DNA of 64,000 bases from assembly GCA_964651825.1 (NCBI GenBank), contig CAZYWK010000005.1, positions 16,384 through 80,383 of the forward strand, read 5' to 3'. The notes below the pieces were generated by a model that was not told where the DNA came from, made no database searches, and saw only the letters and a program-made list of their open reading frames with translations. This DNA is from Sva-07 sp964651825 (GTDB lineage: Bacteria > Actinomycetota > Acidimicrobiia > Acidimicrobiales > Ilumatobacteraceae). Position numbers and translations under genes: made by a program. This document shows positions 40,701 to 50,529 of this stretch, piece after piece. How positions within the stretch are numbered: position 1 is the stretch's first letter; each line of letters starts with the position of its first letter.

Positions 40701-42557
40701 GGGTGGCAGCAGGCCCCACTCGACCCGGTCGTTCCGATCTCCGCTGGCACCACCTATGTGGTGTCGTACCTCGCCCCGAACGGCGGCTACGCCGCCGACG
40801 GCGGGATGCTCAACTCGAACGGGGTGAGCCGCGGACCGCTTCGCGCGCTCTCGGCCGCCGAGGCCGGCGGGCAGAACGGAGTGTTCCGATACGGCGCCGA
40901 CGGCGGCTTCCCGGCGAGCTCGTGGGGCAACGCCAACTACTGGGTCGACCTCGTGTTCGACGTGCCGCCCGATTCCGTGGGCCCGGCGATCGCCAACGTG
41001 ATCCCGGCACCCGACCTGCTGGCCGTGGATCCGGCCGAGCCCGTGATCGTGGCGTTCGACGAGGCGATCGACCCCAGCTCCGCGATTCTGGGACTGACCG
41101 CTCCTGGCGGAGCGTCGGTGCCGGCGACGGTGACATGGCCTGATGCCCGCACCGCGGTGGTCCAGCCGACCGATCCGCTCGCACCCGGCACGACGTATCA
41201 GGCGTCGGCGACGGCGTCCGACACGTCGGGCAACCCGATGCCTGCGTCGCACACCTGGTCGTTCACCGTCGCGTCCGCTCCTGGCGAGTTCCCACGCACG
41301 GTGTGGACGACGGCCGCTCATCCTGCCGTCGAGGCGGCAGACGATCCGGCTGCGATCGAGGTCGGCATGAAGTTTGGCGTCGACACCGGTGGTGCGATCA
41401 TCGGTCTGCGGTTCTTCAAGGGAGCGGGCAACACGGGCCCCCACACGGCCCGGCTGTGGACCGCCGACGGTCAGCTCCTCGCATCAGCCGTCGTACCGCA
41501 CGAGACAGCAGCCGGGTGGCAGCAGGTGCTGTTCGACGCGCCGGTCGCGGTGGAGGCCGGAACGGTCTACATCGCGAGCTACCACACGCCCAGCGGCCGC
41601 TATGCGGTGTCGCCGGGCGGTCTGGGCGGTGCGGTGGTCAGCCCACCGTTGCGGGCGCTGTCGTCGGCCACCTCCGGCGGAAACGGCGTGTACCGGTACG
41701 GGGACGGTGGGTTCCCGAACGGTACGTACGGCTCGTCGAACTACTTCGTCGACGTGATCTTCACCGATCTCGCCGCGCCGACGGTCGTCGGCCGGAGCCC
41801 CGACACCGGCAGCGTCGGCGTTCCCGTCACGACGGAGGTGACGGCGATGTTCAGCGAATCGATCGCCGCTGGTTCGATCCAGGCCGAGCTCCGCGACGGC
41901 GGGGGAGCGATCACTCCCGTCACGATCGAACACGAACACGGATCGACCGAGGTGGTCATCCGTCCGACGACGGCACTGGCGTCGGCCACCACGTACACCG
42001 CGACGGTGCTCGCTGCCGCGGATCTCGCCGGGAACGTGCTCGCCGCACCGGCGAGCTGGTCGTTCAGCACCATCGACTCGTCGTCGTTCACGCTCTTCGG
42101 CTCGTCCGCACCGGCGGTGCCGGCGGCCAACGACGCGTCGCTCGTCGAAGTCGGGATGCGGTTCCAGGTCGGGCAGAACGCGGTCGTCGACGGGATCCGG
42201 TACTTCCGCGGTCCTGGCAACGACGGCACGCACGTCGGTCACCTCTGGACTTCGGCCGGCGAGCTCCTCGCCGAGGTCACGTTCACCGACACCGGCACGG
42301 GGTGGCAGTACGCACCGTTCGCGGCCCCGATCCCGGTGTCCGCGGAGACGACCTACGTCGTCTCGTACGTGGCGCCGGTCGGCCGGTACTCGGTGACGGC
42401 CGGCTACTTCAACGCCGGGCCGGTGAGCAACGGCCCGATCGTCGGGCTGGCCAACTCCGGTGCCGGCAACGGCGTGTACCGGTACGGGGGCGGGTTCCCG
42501 AACGGAACCTATGGCGGAAGCAACTACTGGGTCGACGTCGTCGTCCGAACGACCTGA
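37734..42557 (+). CDS. Tat-exported surface protein with formamidase-like domain and four DUF4082 repeats
   Basis: 1607 residues from ATG 37734. A twin-arginine signal (SRRRFLSGAAIGAG, residues 23-36) directs export. Residues 55-560 resemble the large subunit of N,N-dimethylformamidase (ARDAGVNLIFMTGNEVFW, GHDEYWSGAM). An Ig-like stretch follows at 565-650. Four DUF4082 units (about 652-804, 918-1077, 1188-1344, 1452-1607) alternate with three Big_5/SbsA-like Ig domains. DUF4082 units share ELG-x-(K/R)F, GIRF(Y/F)KG and NYWVDV ends. It is probably a large secreted or surface enzyme or adhesin tied to the polysaccharide made by the downstream genes. No sortase signal is seen. Confidence 0.88.
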   Translation: MARKNSSSQPSNGLRGGGRSGFSRRRFLSGAAIGAGVAVSDLGSLTDLAFGASNAITLENSLPGADSWDLEWVDESIEGFALPYSANVGETVRFKIRAESSNYRIRIYRIGWYQGKGARLVDTIVPSVPLPQSQPDPVTDPDTGLVHCDNWAVSASWKVPASAISGVYVANFELLDSTSVGNRCLFVVRKDGNTSDVLVQTSDTTYQAYNVWGGYSLYRGPAYWGRAVKVSYHRPLAGAELENDFFYGEIPLVRWLERNGYDVSYTSCIDTDHRPAELTRHKVFVSSGHDEYWSGAMRANVEAARDAGVNLIFMTGNEVFWRTRWEAASDGTPYGTLVCYKETLANAKIDPSQEWTGTWRDPRFTPPALGGGRPENALTGVLFRAINPLEDEDFAIEVPAQFSQLRTWRNTAIAALAPGQTRVLSAATLGYEWDADVDNGHRPAGLVRLSETTQVAAQVLQNNGDAYIEAPLTHSMTLYRAPSGALVWGTGTVQWAWGLDEYHRNRPSIPVPADVNIQQATLNILADMGVQPASRQSGLAAAAASTDKIAPVSTITVPAAGAVVPIGTPVVVSGTAVDTGGGVVAAVEVSVDGGSTWHPATGRASWSYTFTPTQLGPFTVRTRAVDDSCNLEVPGPGRTFNGGPRSTPCSIWDDSAVPATPAFNDSTALELGVKFRADADGFITGIRFYKGPGNDGAHVGHLYRSNGARLGSVTFTDETASGWQTASFASPIAIAAGTTYVATYFAPHGHYSGDIGYFATDHDLPPLRALAAGDDGPNGVFREGGGFPTQTYGSTNYWVDVVYHTDNDSAPAVASRRPAEGVMSVDPADAIVCRFSEPVVPASIDISLAAAGGSPVAGTVSYEAAERSARFVPSQPMAAGIEHIVTVSGATDFTGTEMAAPVSWSFTTAGAPGTLPTSIWTTADEPSAPSSDDTSAVELGLRFRADVDGFVTAVRYYRGGGNAGNHVGRIWSLDGTLLGTASFSNEGDDGWQQAPLDPVVPISAGTTYVVSYLAPNGGYAADGGMLNSNGVSRGPLRALSAAEAGGQNGVFRYGADGGFPASSWGNANYWVDLVFDVPPDSVGPAIANVIPAPDLLAVDPAEPVIVAFDEAIDPSSAILGLTAPGGASVPATVTWPDARTAVVQPTDPLAPGTTYQASATASDTSGNPMPASHTWSFTVASAPGEFPRTVWTTAAHPAVEAADDPAAIEVGMKFGVDTGGAIIGLRFFKGAGNTGPHTARLWTADGQLLASAVVPHETAAGWQQVLFDAPVAVEAGTVYIASYHTPSGRYAVSPGGLGGAVVSPPLRALSSATSGGNGVYRYGDGGFPNGTYGSSNYFVDVIFTDLAAPTVVGRSPDTGSVGVPVTTEVTAMFSESIAAGSIQAELRDGGGAITPVTIEHEHGSTEVVIRPTTALASATTYTATVLAAADLAGNVLAAPASWSFSTIDSSSFTLFGSSAPAVPAANDASLVEVGMRFQVGQNAVVDGIRYFRGPGNDGTHVGHLWTSAGELLAEVTFTDTGTGWQYAPFAAPIPVSAETTYVVSYVAPVGRYSVTAGYFNAGPVSNGPIVGLANSGAGNGVYRYGGGFPNGTYGGSNYWVDVVVRTT

Positions 42558-42592
42558 CCCTCCGAGACGACCCAGCACGAGAGGCGGACACC

Positions 42593-43681
42593 ATGAATCA
42601 TCTCCCGGTCGAGGGAGCGGGCCGTGCCGAGCCGGCCGTCGGCATCGCCGTCGTCGGCGCCGGCTACTGGGGCCCCAACCTCGCACGCAATGCCGCGTCC
42701 CATCCCTTGACGCGGCTCGTGTACGTCTGCGACCTCGATCTCGATCGAGCACAGCGTGTGGCGTCGCCGTACGCCGGTGCGAACGCCAGCCGCGAGCTCG
42801 AGCGGGTCATCGGCGATCCTGCCGTGACGGCGGTCGCGATCGCGACGCCCCCGTCGACCCACGCGTCGTTGGCGATCGCCGCACTACGCGCCGGCAAGCA
42901 CGTGCTGGTCGAAAAGCCCCTCGCCGATTCGATCGACGACGCAGAGGCGATGCTCGAAGCAGCGGCCCTGAACGACCGGGTGCTGATGTGCGATCACACG
43001 TACTGCTACACGCCGGCGGTGCAGTACCTGCGCTCGATCGTCGGCGCCGGCGAGCTCGGGACGCTCCAATATGTCGACTCCGTCCGGATCAACCTGGGGC
43101 TCGTCCAGCGCGACGTCGACGTCGTCTGGGACCTGGCCCCGCACGACCTGTCGATCCTCGACGCGGTGTTGCCGCCGGACTGCCAGGTCCGATCGCTGTC
43201 AGCCACCGGTGCCGATCCCGTCGGCGCCGGTCAGTCGTGCGTCGCGTACCTGTCGATGGAGCTCGATGGGGGAGCGATCGCCCACGTCCACGTCAACTGG
43301 CTCAGCCCGACCAAGGTCCGACGGATGACGATCGGTGGATCACGGCGGACCGTGGTGTGGGACGACCTGGATCCTGTCCAGCGCGTCAGCGTGTTCGATC
43401 GCGGTGTCGACGTCACGCTCGACGACGGTCCCGATGCCGTCGCCAGCCGCAAGATCGCCTACCGCGTCGGCGACATGATCGCTCCGGCACTTCGCGAACG
43501 GGAGGGGCTCGCCGGTGTCTTCGACGAACTCGTCGGTTCGATCCGTGAACATCGCGCGCCGCTCACCGACGGGGCGGCTGGGCTCAGGGTGCTGCGACTG
43601 CTCCAGGCCGCCCGATCGAGCATCGACAACGGTGGAACCGCCCAGCGGATCAATCGCGACCGTTCGTTGGTGCCGGCATGA
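42593..43681 (+). CDS. Gfo/Idh/MocA nucleotide-sugar oxidoreductase, WlbA/WbpB-like
   Basis: 362 residues from ATG 42593. Rossmann motif GIAVVGAGYWGPNLARN, then the EKPL motif (HVLVEKPLADS) and HDLSILDAVLP in the C-terminal domain. Closest in pattern to WlbA/WbpB, which oxidises C3 of UDP-GlcNAc-uronate with NAD+. That fits the aminotransferase and acetyltransferase six and seven genes on. It overlaps the epimerase start by four bases. Confidence 0.85.
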   Translation: MNHLPVEGAGRAEPAVGIAVVGAGYWGPNLARNAASHPLTRLVYVCDLDLDRAQRVASPYAGANASRELERVIGDPAVTAVAIATPPSTHASLAIAALRAGKHVLVEKPLADSIDDAEAMLEAAALNDRVLMCDHTYCYTPAVQYLRSIVGAGELGTLQYVDSVRINLGLVQRDVDVVWDLAPHDLSILDAVLPPDCQVRSLSATGADPVGAGQSCVAYLSMELDGGAIAHVHVNWLSPTKVRRMTIGGSRRTVVWDDLDPVQRVSVFDRGVDVTLDDGPDAVASRKIAYRVGDMIAPALREREGLAGVFDELVGSIREHRAPLTDGAAGLRVLRLLQAARSSIDNGGTAQRINRDRSLVPA

Positions 43682-44670
43682 GTGTGAACACGCAAGGCCT
43701 CACAGGGGCTCGGCTCCTCATCACCGGCGGTGCCGGATTCGTCGGCTCGACGATCGCGGAGCAGGCCATCGAGGCTGGCGCAGCCTCGATCGTGGTCCTC
43801 GACAATCTCGTGCGCGGTCGGGTCGAGAACCTCGATCAGGTCCGTGCGGGCGGGCGGGTCGAGCTGGTCGTGGGCGACATCCGCGACGAGGCGGCCGTGG
43901 GCCGAGCGATGCGGGGTGTGGATGTCGTGTTCCACCAGGCCGCGTTGCGTATCACGCAGTGCGCCGACGACCCGCGCGCCGCCGTCGACGTCATGGCGAC
44001 CGGCACCTTGAACGTGCTCGAGGCAGCCCGAGCCGCCGGTGTCGGCAAGGTCGTCGCGGCGTCGTCGGCGTCGGTGTACGGCATGGCCGCCGAGTTCCCG
44101 ACCAGCGAAGATCACCACGCCTACGACAACCGGACGCTCTACGGCGCGGCGAAGCTGTTCGACGAAGGGCTGCTGCGCAGCTACGCCGACATGTTCGGGC
44201 TGAACTACGTCGCGCTCCGCTACTTCAACGTGTACGGACCGCGGATGGACATCCACGGCGTGTACACCGAGGTCTTGGTGCGCTGGATGGAGCGCATCGT
44301 TCGTGGCCTGCCGCCGCTGATCTTCGGCGACGGAAGCCAGACGATGGACTTCGTGTTCATCGACGACGTCGCGCGGGCGAACCTGCTGGCCGCGGCCGCC
44401 GGCGTGACGGACCGCGTGTACAACGTCGCCCGCGGTGTCGAGACGAGCCTGCTCCAGCTCGCCGAGGCGTTGCAGGAGGTGATGGGCAGTCACCTGTCGA
44501 TCGAGTTCGGACCGGAGCGGGCCGTGAACCCGGTGCCGCGGCGCCTCGCCGACACGGCCGCTGCCGAACGGGACCTCGGGTTCCGCGCCGAGGTCGACCT
44601 GCACGATGGGCTGACCGCGCTCGTCGACTGGTGGCAACGCGAGCGCCGAGCGGGAGCAGCGGTGGCATGA
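43678..44670 (+). CDS. NAD-dependent sugar epimerase/dehydratase
   Basis: 330 residues from ATG 43678. Extended SDR fold: LLITGGAGFVGS near residue 13, catalytic Ser-Ala-Ser with YGAAK (Tyr-x3-Lys), and RYFNVYGPR in the substrate domain. UDP-glucose 4-epimerase-like enzymes change C4 configuration or dehydrate at C4/C6. It supplies a second nucleotide sugar to the locus. Exact sugar not determined. Confidence 0.92.
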   Translation: MSVNTQGLTGARLLITGGAGFVGSTIAEQAIEAGAASIVVLDNLVRGRVENLDQVRAGGRVELVVGDIRDEAAVGRAMRGVDVVFHQAALRITQCADDPRAAVDVMATGTLNVLEAARAAGVGKVVAASSASVYGMAAEFPTSEDHHAYDNRTLYGAAKLFDEGLLRSYADMFGLNYVALRYFNVYGPRMDIHGVYTEVLVRWMERIVRGLPPLIFGDGSQTMDFVFIDDVARANLLAAAAGVTDRVYNVARGVETSLLQLAEALQEVMGSHLSIEFGPERAVNPVPRRLADTAAAERDLGFRAEVDLHDGLTALVDWWQRERRAGAAVA

Positions 44671-45824
44671 GCCCACTCGCCGCGTTCCCGGCGGTCGAGC
44701 AGCCGTCGATCCCGATCATGCGTCCGGTGCTCGGCGAGACTGAGATCGAGGCGGTCGTCGAGGTGCTCCGCAGCGGTTGGGTGGCCCAGGGCCCGCGGGT
44801 CGAACAGTTCGAAGCAGCCTTCGCCGCCAGGGTCGGTGCAGCCTCCGGCGTCGCGGTGTCGAGCTGCACCACGGGTTTGCACCTCGCGCTCGTGCTGGCC
44901 GGAGTGGGCCCGGGGCACGAGGTGATCGTCCCATCGTTCTCGTTCATCGCAACCACCAACGCCGTCGTGTACACGGGGGCGACACCGGTCTACGCCGACG
45001 TCGAGCTGAGCACGGGGAACGTGACGGCGCAGTCGGTGGCGGCCGTCGCCACGGCCCGCACGCGTGCCGTGATCGTGGTGGACCAGGCCGGGGTGCCGGC
45101 CGACATCGACGCGATCCGCACGTTCGCCCGCGGGCGCGAGATCGAAGTCGTCGAGGACGCCGCGTGCGCGATCGGATCCACGAGGACCGGGGCCCCGGTG
45201 GGCGCGGGCGGCCTCGCCGTCTTCTCGTTCCATCCGCGCAAGATCCTCACGACCGGTGAAGGCGGGATGATCACGACCGACGATGCCGACATCGCCGCTC
45301 GGGCGCGGCGGCTCCGCGAGCACGGCATGAGTCTCAGCGCCGCGGATCGACATCGCAGTGGAGGCGTCGCCTTCGAGCAGTACGAGGAGACCGGCTTCAA
45401 CTATCGGATGACCGACCTGCAGGCCGCGGTGGGCCTGGCCCAACTCGACCGGCTCGACGCCATCGTGTCGAGGCGGCGCGAGCTCGCGGCCGCCTACCGG
45501 TTGCGGCTCGCAGACGTCGCCGGTGTCACGTGCGTGGGCGACCCTGCTGGTGGCACGACGAACTATCAGTCGTTCTGGATCCGGCTGCACGACGAGTTCG
45601 CCACCAGCCGCAACGACCTGATGGCGGTGCTCGCGAGGATCGGGATCGCGAGCCGTCGGGGGATCATGGCGACGCATCTCGAGCCCGCCGGCTGGCGATT
45701 CCTGCGTGATCCGCTGCCGAACACCGAGCTGCTCAGCACGACGTCGTTGATCCTGCCGCTGTTCCACGACATGACGATCGACGACGTCGATCGGGTGTGT
45801 GATCACGTCCGGGCGGCGTCGTGA
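44667..45824 (+). CDS. DegT/DnrJ/EryC1 sugar aminotransferase
   Basis: 385 residues from ATG 44667, in ATGA overlap with the epimerase. PLP enzyme: GVAVSSCTTGLHLAL, VVEDAACAIGS and the PLP-binding Lys192 in FSFHPRKILTTGEGG. It transfers an amino group, usually from glutamate, to a 4-keto (or 3-keto) nucleotide sugar made by the neighbouring epimerase/dehydratase. The N-acyltransferase encoded next would acylate the new amine. Confidence 0.93.
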   Translation: MSPLAAFPAVEQPSIPIMRPVLGETEIEAVVEVLRSGWVAQGPRVEQFEAAFAARVGAASGVAVSSCTTGLHLALVLAGVGPGHEVIVPSFSFIATTNAVVYTGATPVYADVELSTGNVTAQSVAAVATARTRAVIVVDQAGVPADIDAIRTFARGREIEVVEDAACAIGSTRTGAPVGAGGLAVFSFHPRKILTTGEGGMITTDDADIAARARRLREHGMSLSAADRHRSGGVAFEQYEETGFNYRMTDLQAAVGLAQLDRLDAIVSRRRELAAAYRLRLADVAGVTCVGDPAGGTTNYQSFWIRLHDEFATSRNDLMAVLARIGIASRRGIMATHLEPAGWRFLRDPLPNTELLSTTSLILPLFHDMTIDDVDRVCDHVRAAS

Positions 45825-46510
45825 GCGCGTTGCGTCCGCTCGTCCTCGTCGGCGCCGGTGGATTCGCCCGTGAGACCGCTGAGCTCGTCCGGTCGATCAA
45901 CGCCGCGACGCCCAGCTACGAACTGCTCGGGTTCGTCGACGACGACCCGGCACTGGCCGGCCGCAGCCGAGCCGGTTGTCCGGTGTTGGGCCCACTCGAG
46001 TCGATCCACGACCTCGGAGATGCGGCGGTCGTGGTGTGTATCGGGAGCCCCGCCGCGACGGCGATCCGGCGACACATCGTGGACCTGCTCGACCTCGACG
46101 CCGAACGCTTCGCGACGCTCGTCCATCCGCGTGCCGAGCTCGCCGCGAGCGTCTTCGTCGGCGGCGGGTCGGTGATCCACGCCGGCTGCATCGCCACGAC
46201 CGAGATCACGATCGGCCGGCACGTCGAGATGATGCCCGCGACGGTCCTCACCCACGACGACGTCGTGGACGACTTCGCGACCTTCGGCGCCGGCGTGCGG
46301 CTGGCCGGTGGCGTCCGCATCGGCCATGACGCCTACATCGGATCCGGCGCCTGCGTGCGGGAGGGGATCGAGGTCGGCGGCGGATCGACCATCGGGATGG
46401 GGTCGGTCGTGATCGACCACGTGCCGCCGGGCGAGGTGTGGGCCGGCAACCCGGCGCGCTTCCTCCGCTCAGCGGGGCCGCTGCGGGGAGTGATCGCGGT
46501 GGCGTCGTGA
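45821..46510 (+). CDS. NeuD/PglD-family sugar acyltransferase
   Basis: 229 residues from GTG 45821. N-terminal Rossmann-like part (LVLVGAGGFARETAELV) then a left-handed beta-helix of hexapeptide repeats (ITIGRHVEMMPATVLTHDDVVDD) and a VWAGNPARFL end. Such enzymes N- or O-acetylate amino sugars with acetyl-CoA. It follows the aminotransferase directly and probably acetylates its product. Confidence 0.9.
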   Translation: MSALRPLVLVGAGGFARETAELVRSINAATPSYELLGFVDDDPALAGRSRAGCPVLGPLESIHDLGDAAVVVCIGSPAATAIRRHIVDLLDLDAERFATLVHPRAELAASVFVGGGSVIHAGCIATTEITIGRHVEMMPATVLTHDDVVDDFATFGAGVRLAGGVRIGHDAYIGSGACVREGIEVGGGSTIGMGSVVIDHVPPGEVWAGNPARFLRSAGPLRGVIAVAS

Positions 46511-47715
46511 GGGTCATCGTGTACCCGCACGATCTGGCCGTCGGCGGCAGCCAGATCAACGCGATCGACCTCGCCGGCGCCGTGCGCGATCGTGGCCACG
46601 ACGTCATGGTGTACGGCGTTCCCGGCCCGCTCGTGCGGCACATCCGTGGGCACGGACTGCGCTACGTCGAGGCATCGCCGCAGCAGTACCGCCCGGCGCC
46701 GCAACGCATCGCGCAGATCCGCGAGCTGGCGAAGCGTGAGCGGGTCGAGGTGATCCACGGGTACGAGTGGCCTCCGTGCCTCGATGCCTACTTCGGCGCC
46801 CATCTGGTCGGCCGGGTCGGCCTCGTGTGCACCGTGCTGTCGATGGCGGTCTCGCCCCTCGTCCCGCGGACCCTGCCGTTGATCATGGGGACCGAGGATC
46901 TCGCGGCCGCGGCCCGTGCCGCTGGGCACGCCGACGTCGCGGTGCTCGAGCCGCCGATCGACGTGAGCGGCGACCACCCGGGGGTCGACGGGTCAGCGGT
47001 GCGGCGTTCGCTGGGTCTGGCGAGTGGCGAACTGCTCGTCGTGACGGTGTCGCGCCTGGCGGTCGACCTCAAGCTCGACGCACTCGAGCGAGCGGTGGCC
47101 GCGGTCGGCAACATCGCCCGCCGGCGCCCGGCGCGGCTCCTCGTCGTCGGCGGCGGTGAGGCGGATCGGCATCTCCGCGCCCGCGCCGCCGACATCGACG
47201 CGGCGTGCGGCCGGCAGGTGGTGCACTTCGCCGGCGAACAACTCGATCCGCGGCCGTACTACGCGGCCGCCGATGTGGTCCTCGGGATGGGGAGCTCGTC
47301 GATGCGGGCGATGGCGATGGGGCGCCCGGTCGTGGTCCAAGGCGAGCACGGCTTCTCGCTCACGTGTGAGCAGGCCACCCTGGGCACCTTCCTCCGACAG
47401 GGTTTCTGGGGGCTTGGCGACGACGGGCCGATCGACCTGCTGCAGGCCCAGATCGAACGTCTGCTCGACGACGGCCGGCTGCGCCTCGAGCTCGGCCGGT
47501 TCGGCCGCCGGCTCATGTGCGAACGGTTCGCCCTCCCCGCCGCTGCCGAGCGTCTCGAGGCGGTGTACCAGGCGGTTGCCGAGCGCGAGTCGGCCCGCCG
47601 TCCGTTGGACGTCGCGACCGTCGCGGGTCGGGCCGCGGTCGCCGAGCTCCGGTTGCACAGCCCGCGTCGGCAACGTGAACACGATCGAGTGAGAAGGCTG
47701 AGGTTGAGCGCATGA
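46507..47715 (+). CDS. GT-B fold glycosyltransferase
   Basis: 402 residues from GTG 46507 in a four-base overlap. N-terminal VYPHDLAVGGSQINAIDLAG is the acceptor-side GT4 motif; the C-terminal domain has LLVVTVSRLAVDLKLDAL and a donor site around VVLGMGSSSMRAMAMGRPVVV, where Ser-Met replaces the usual E-x7-E region. A cytoplasmic, membrane-associated transferase adding one sugar to the lipid-linked repeat unit. Confidence 0.88.
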   Translation: MRVIVYPHDLAVGGSQINAIDLAGAVRDRGHDVMVYGVPGPLVRHIRGHGLRYVEASPQQYRPAPQRIAQIRELAKRERVEVIHGYEWPPCLDAYFGAHLVGRVGLVCTVLSMAVSPLVPRTLPLIMGTEDLAAAARAAGHADVAVLEPPIDVSGDHPGVDGSAVRRSLGLASGELLVVTVSRLAVDLKLDALERAVAAVGNIARRRPARLLVVGGGEADRHLRARAADIDAACGRQVVHFAGEQLDPRPYYAAADVVLGMGSSSMRAMAMGRPVVVQGEHGFSLTCEQATLGTFLRQGFWGLGDDGPIDLLQAQIERLLDDGRLRLELGRFGRRLMCERFALPAAAERLEAVYQAVAERESARRPLDVATVAGRAAVAELRLHSPRRQREHDRVRRLRLSA

Positions 47716-48832
47716 CCGTTCCCCGTACGTCCGAACGCGTCGCGTTCCTCGACCTCGGCGCCCAACGGGACGAGATCGCCGACGAGGTGCAATGCGGGTT
47801 CGACCGGGTGATCGCCGACTCCGCATTCGTGGGAGGTGCTGAGGTCACCGCCTTCGAGGCCGAGTTCGCGGCGTATTGCGAGATCGGCCAGTGCATCGGG
47901 GTCGCCAACGGCACCGACGCGATCGAGCTCGTGCTCCGCGGGTTGGGCATCGGTCCGGACGCCGACGTCGTCCTTCCGGCGAACACGTTCATCGCCACGG
48001 CCGGCGCCGTGCATCGGGCCGGCGCCCGCCCGGTGTTGGTCGACTGCGAGCCCGAGTCGCTCCTCATCGACCCCTCCGGCGTCGATCGGGCGCTGACCGC
48101 ACGGACCCGCGCAGTCATCGGCGTCGACCTCTACGGCCAGCGTGCGGCGTTCGACGAACTCGTGGCGTTGGTCGCCGATCGCGGCATCGAGTTGGTGGAG
48201 GATGCCGCGCAGGCGCAAGGTGCTCGCCGGAACGGCGCGGGCATCGGAGCGTCGGTGGCGGCCGCCGCCACGAGCTTCTACCCGGGCAAGAACCTCGGCG
48301 CGTACGGCGACGGTGGCGCGGTCGTGACCGACGACGCCGAGCTCGCGACGCGAATCCGGGCGATCGCCAACCACGGCGGGATCGAGAAGTACGAGCATCG
48401 TGTGACGGGCTTCAACTCGCGCCTCGACGCGCTCCAGGCGGTCGTCCTGCGCTCCAAGCTCCGTCGCCTCGATCGTTGGAACGAGCGCCGGCGAGCGGCA
48501 GCGGCGGTGTACGACGAGCTGCTGGCCGGACACGCGCAGATCCGGCGCACGGTGGTTCCGGCCGGCAACGAGCATGTCTGGCACCTGTACGTCGTGCGGG
48601 TGCCAGACCGCGACCGGATGATCGGGGAGCTCCGGGCGGGTGGGGTGGAGGCGGGGATCCACTATCCCGCACCGATTCATCTCACGCCGGCATACGCCTG
48701 GCTCGACCACGGCCCAGGCGACTTCCCCCACGCGGAGCAGGCGAGCGAATCGATGATCTCGCTGCCGATCCATCCGCACATCACCGTTGACGACCAACAG
48801 CGTGTCGTCGACCTGCTGCTGGAGGCGTGCCG

Positions 48833-48836
<4 letters not shown>
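47712..48836 (+). CDS. DegT-family aminotransferase, WbpE/WlbC-like
   Basis: 374 residues from ATG 47712. PLP-binding Lys193 in SFYPGKNLGAYGDGGAV and the VEDAAQAQGA motif. The SFYPGKNLGA-type motif is that of enzymes making 3-amino sugars (WbpE, WlbC, FdtB). The following gene is a matching 3-N-acetyltransferase, so this enzyme probably aminates C3 of UDP-3-keto-GlcNAc-uronate. Confidence 0.92.
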
Positions 48837-49449
<613 letters not shown>

Positions 49450-49465
<16 letters not shown>

Positions 49466-50529
49466 ATGTTCGACGATCCCCGTCGTTCGGTGATCACGCC
49501 GCGCTGACCGATTTCGCCGATCAGGTGCTGCCGTCGCTGCAACTCGGCGACGGCTTGTTCTGCTTCGATCGGACGTGGGCCGATCCCACGTTGCGGGGCT
49601 CGTCGGTGCGCTACTCGATCATGGTGCTCCTCGGGCTGGCCCGCCGTGCGCGCAGCGGGAAGGCGGTGAGCGTCGACATCTCGGCGCTGCATCGCCGGAT
49701 CCATCGCGAGCGTGAACGCCTCGGTGTCGGCGATCTCGGGCTCCTACTGTGGGCCGACACGCGCCTCGACGACCCTGCCGCGTCGAACACACTCGCGCTG
49801 CTCGAGCGACGAGCGCTCGCACCGTCGGCGCTCACCGACCTGGTGGGAATGGAGATCGGCTGGTTCACCTGCGGCGCTGTCGCCGGCTACGCGAGTGGAC
49901 TGCGATCCGGGGCGCTGGTCAATGCAGCCGTCGAGGAGCTCGACCGCCGATCGACTGCTACGCCGCTGTTCCGCCACACCGGCACTCGGAGCCGCCGGGC
50001 CGCGCTGCCGAACTTCGCGACCGAGATCTATGGCCTGCTGGCATTGACGGAACTGGCGCGGCACGACCTGGACGCCCGCGCGCTGGATCGCGCCGTAGGG
50101 CTGGCCGAGTTGCTCGTCGGACATCAACGCTCCGACGGCGGATGGCCGTGGCTGTACCACGCCGACCGGGGCCACGTCGTCGAACCGTACGAGATCTACT
50201 CGGTCCACCAGGACGCGATGGCGCCGATGGCACTGCTCGGTCTCGACGAGGTGCTCGGCGAGCCACGGTTCCGGCCAGCGGTGTTGAACGGGTTGCAGTG
50301 GTGCTTCGGGGGCAATGAGCTCGGCTTCACGTTCTACGACTCGACGATCGGATTCGCGCACCGGTCGATCCGGCGACGACGCGCCGCTGCTCGCTTCGAT
50401 CTCTGGGCCAATGCGGCGCTCGGTGCCACGCTGAGCGGCGGCCCGCGGCTCGACGTCGGTGGCCGGGAGATCAACCCGACTTGCCGGCCGTACCACCTGG
50501 GCTGGATCCTCGAGGCCTGGTCGAGATGA
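49450..50529 (+). CDS. Alpha/alpha-toroid-like protein of unknown function
   Basis: 359 residues from ATG 49450 with AAGGAGAA upstream. Helix-rich with repeated hydrophobic helix pairs (IYGLLALTELARHDL, GLAELLVGHQRSDGGWPWLY, GWFTCGAVAGYASGL), resembling the six-hairpin toroids of prenyltransferases and glycoside hydrolases. GWPW and YEIYSVHQDAMAPMALL are conserved-looking. There is no signal peptide, so it acts in the cytoplasm. Embedded between the acetyltransferase and a TagA-type transferase with overlaps on both sides, it must serve polysaccharide synthesis, perhaps as a lyase, hydrolase or scaffold. Not recognised more closely. Confidence 0.75.
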
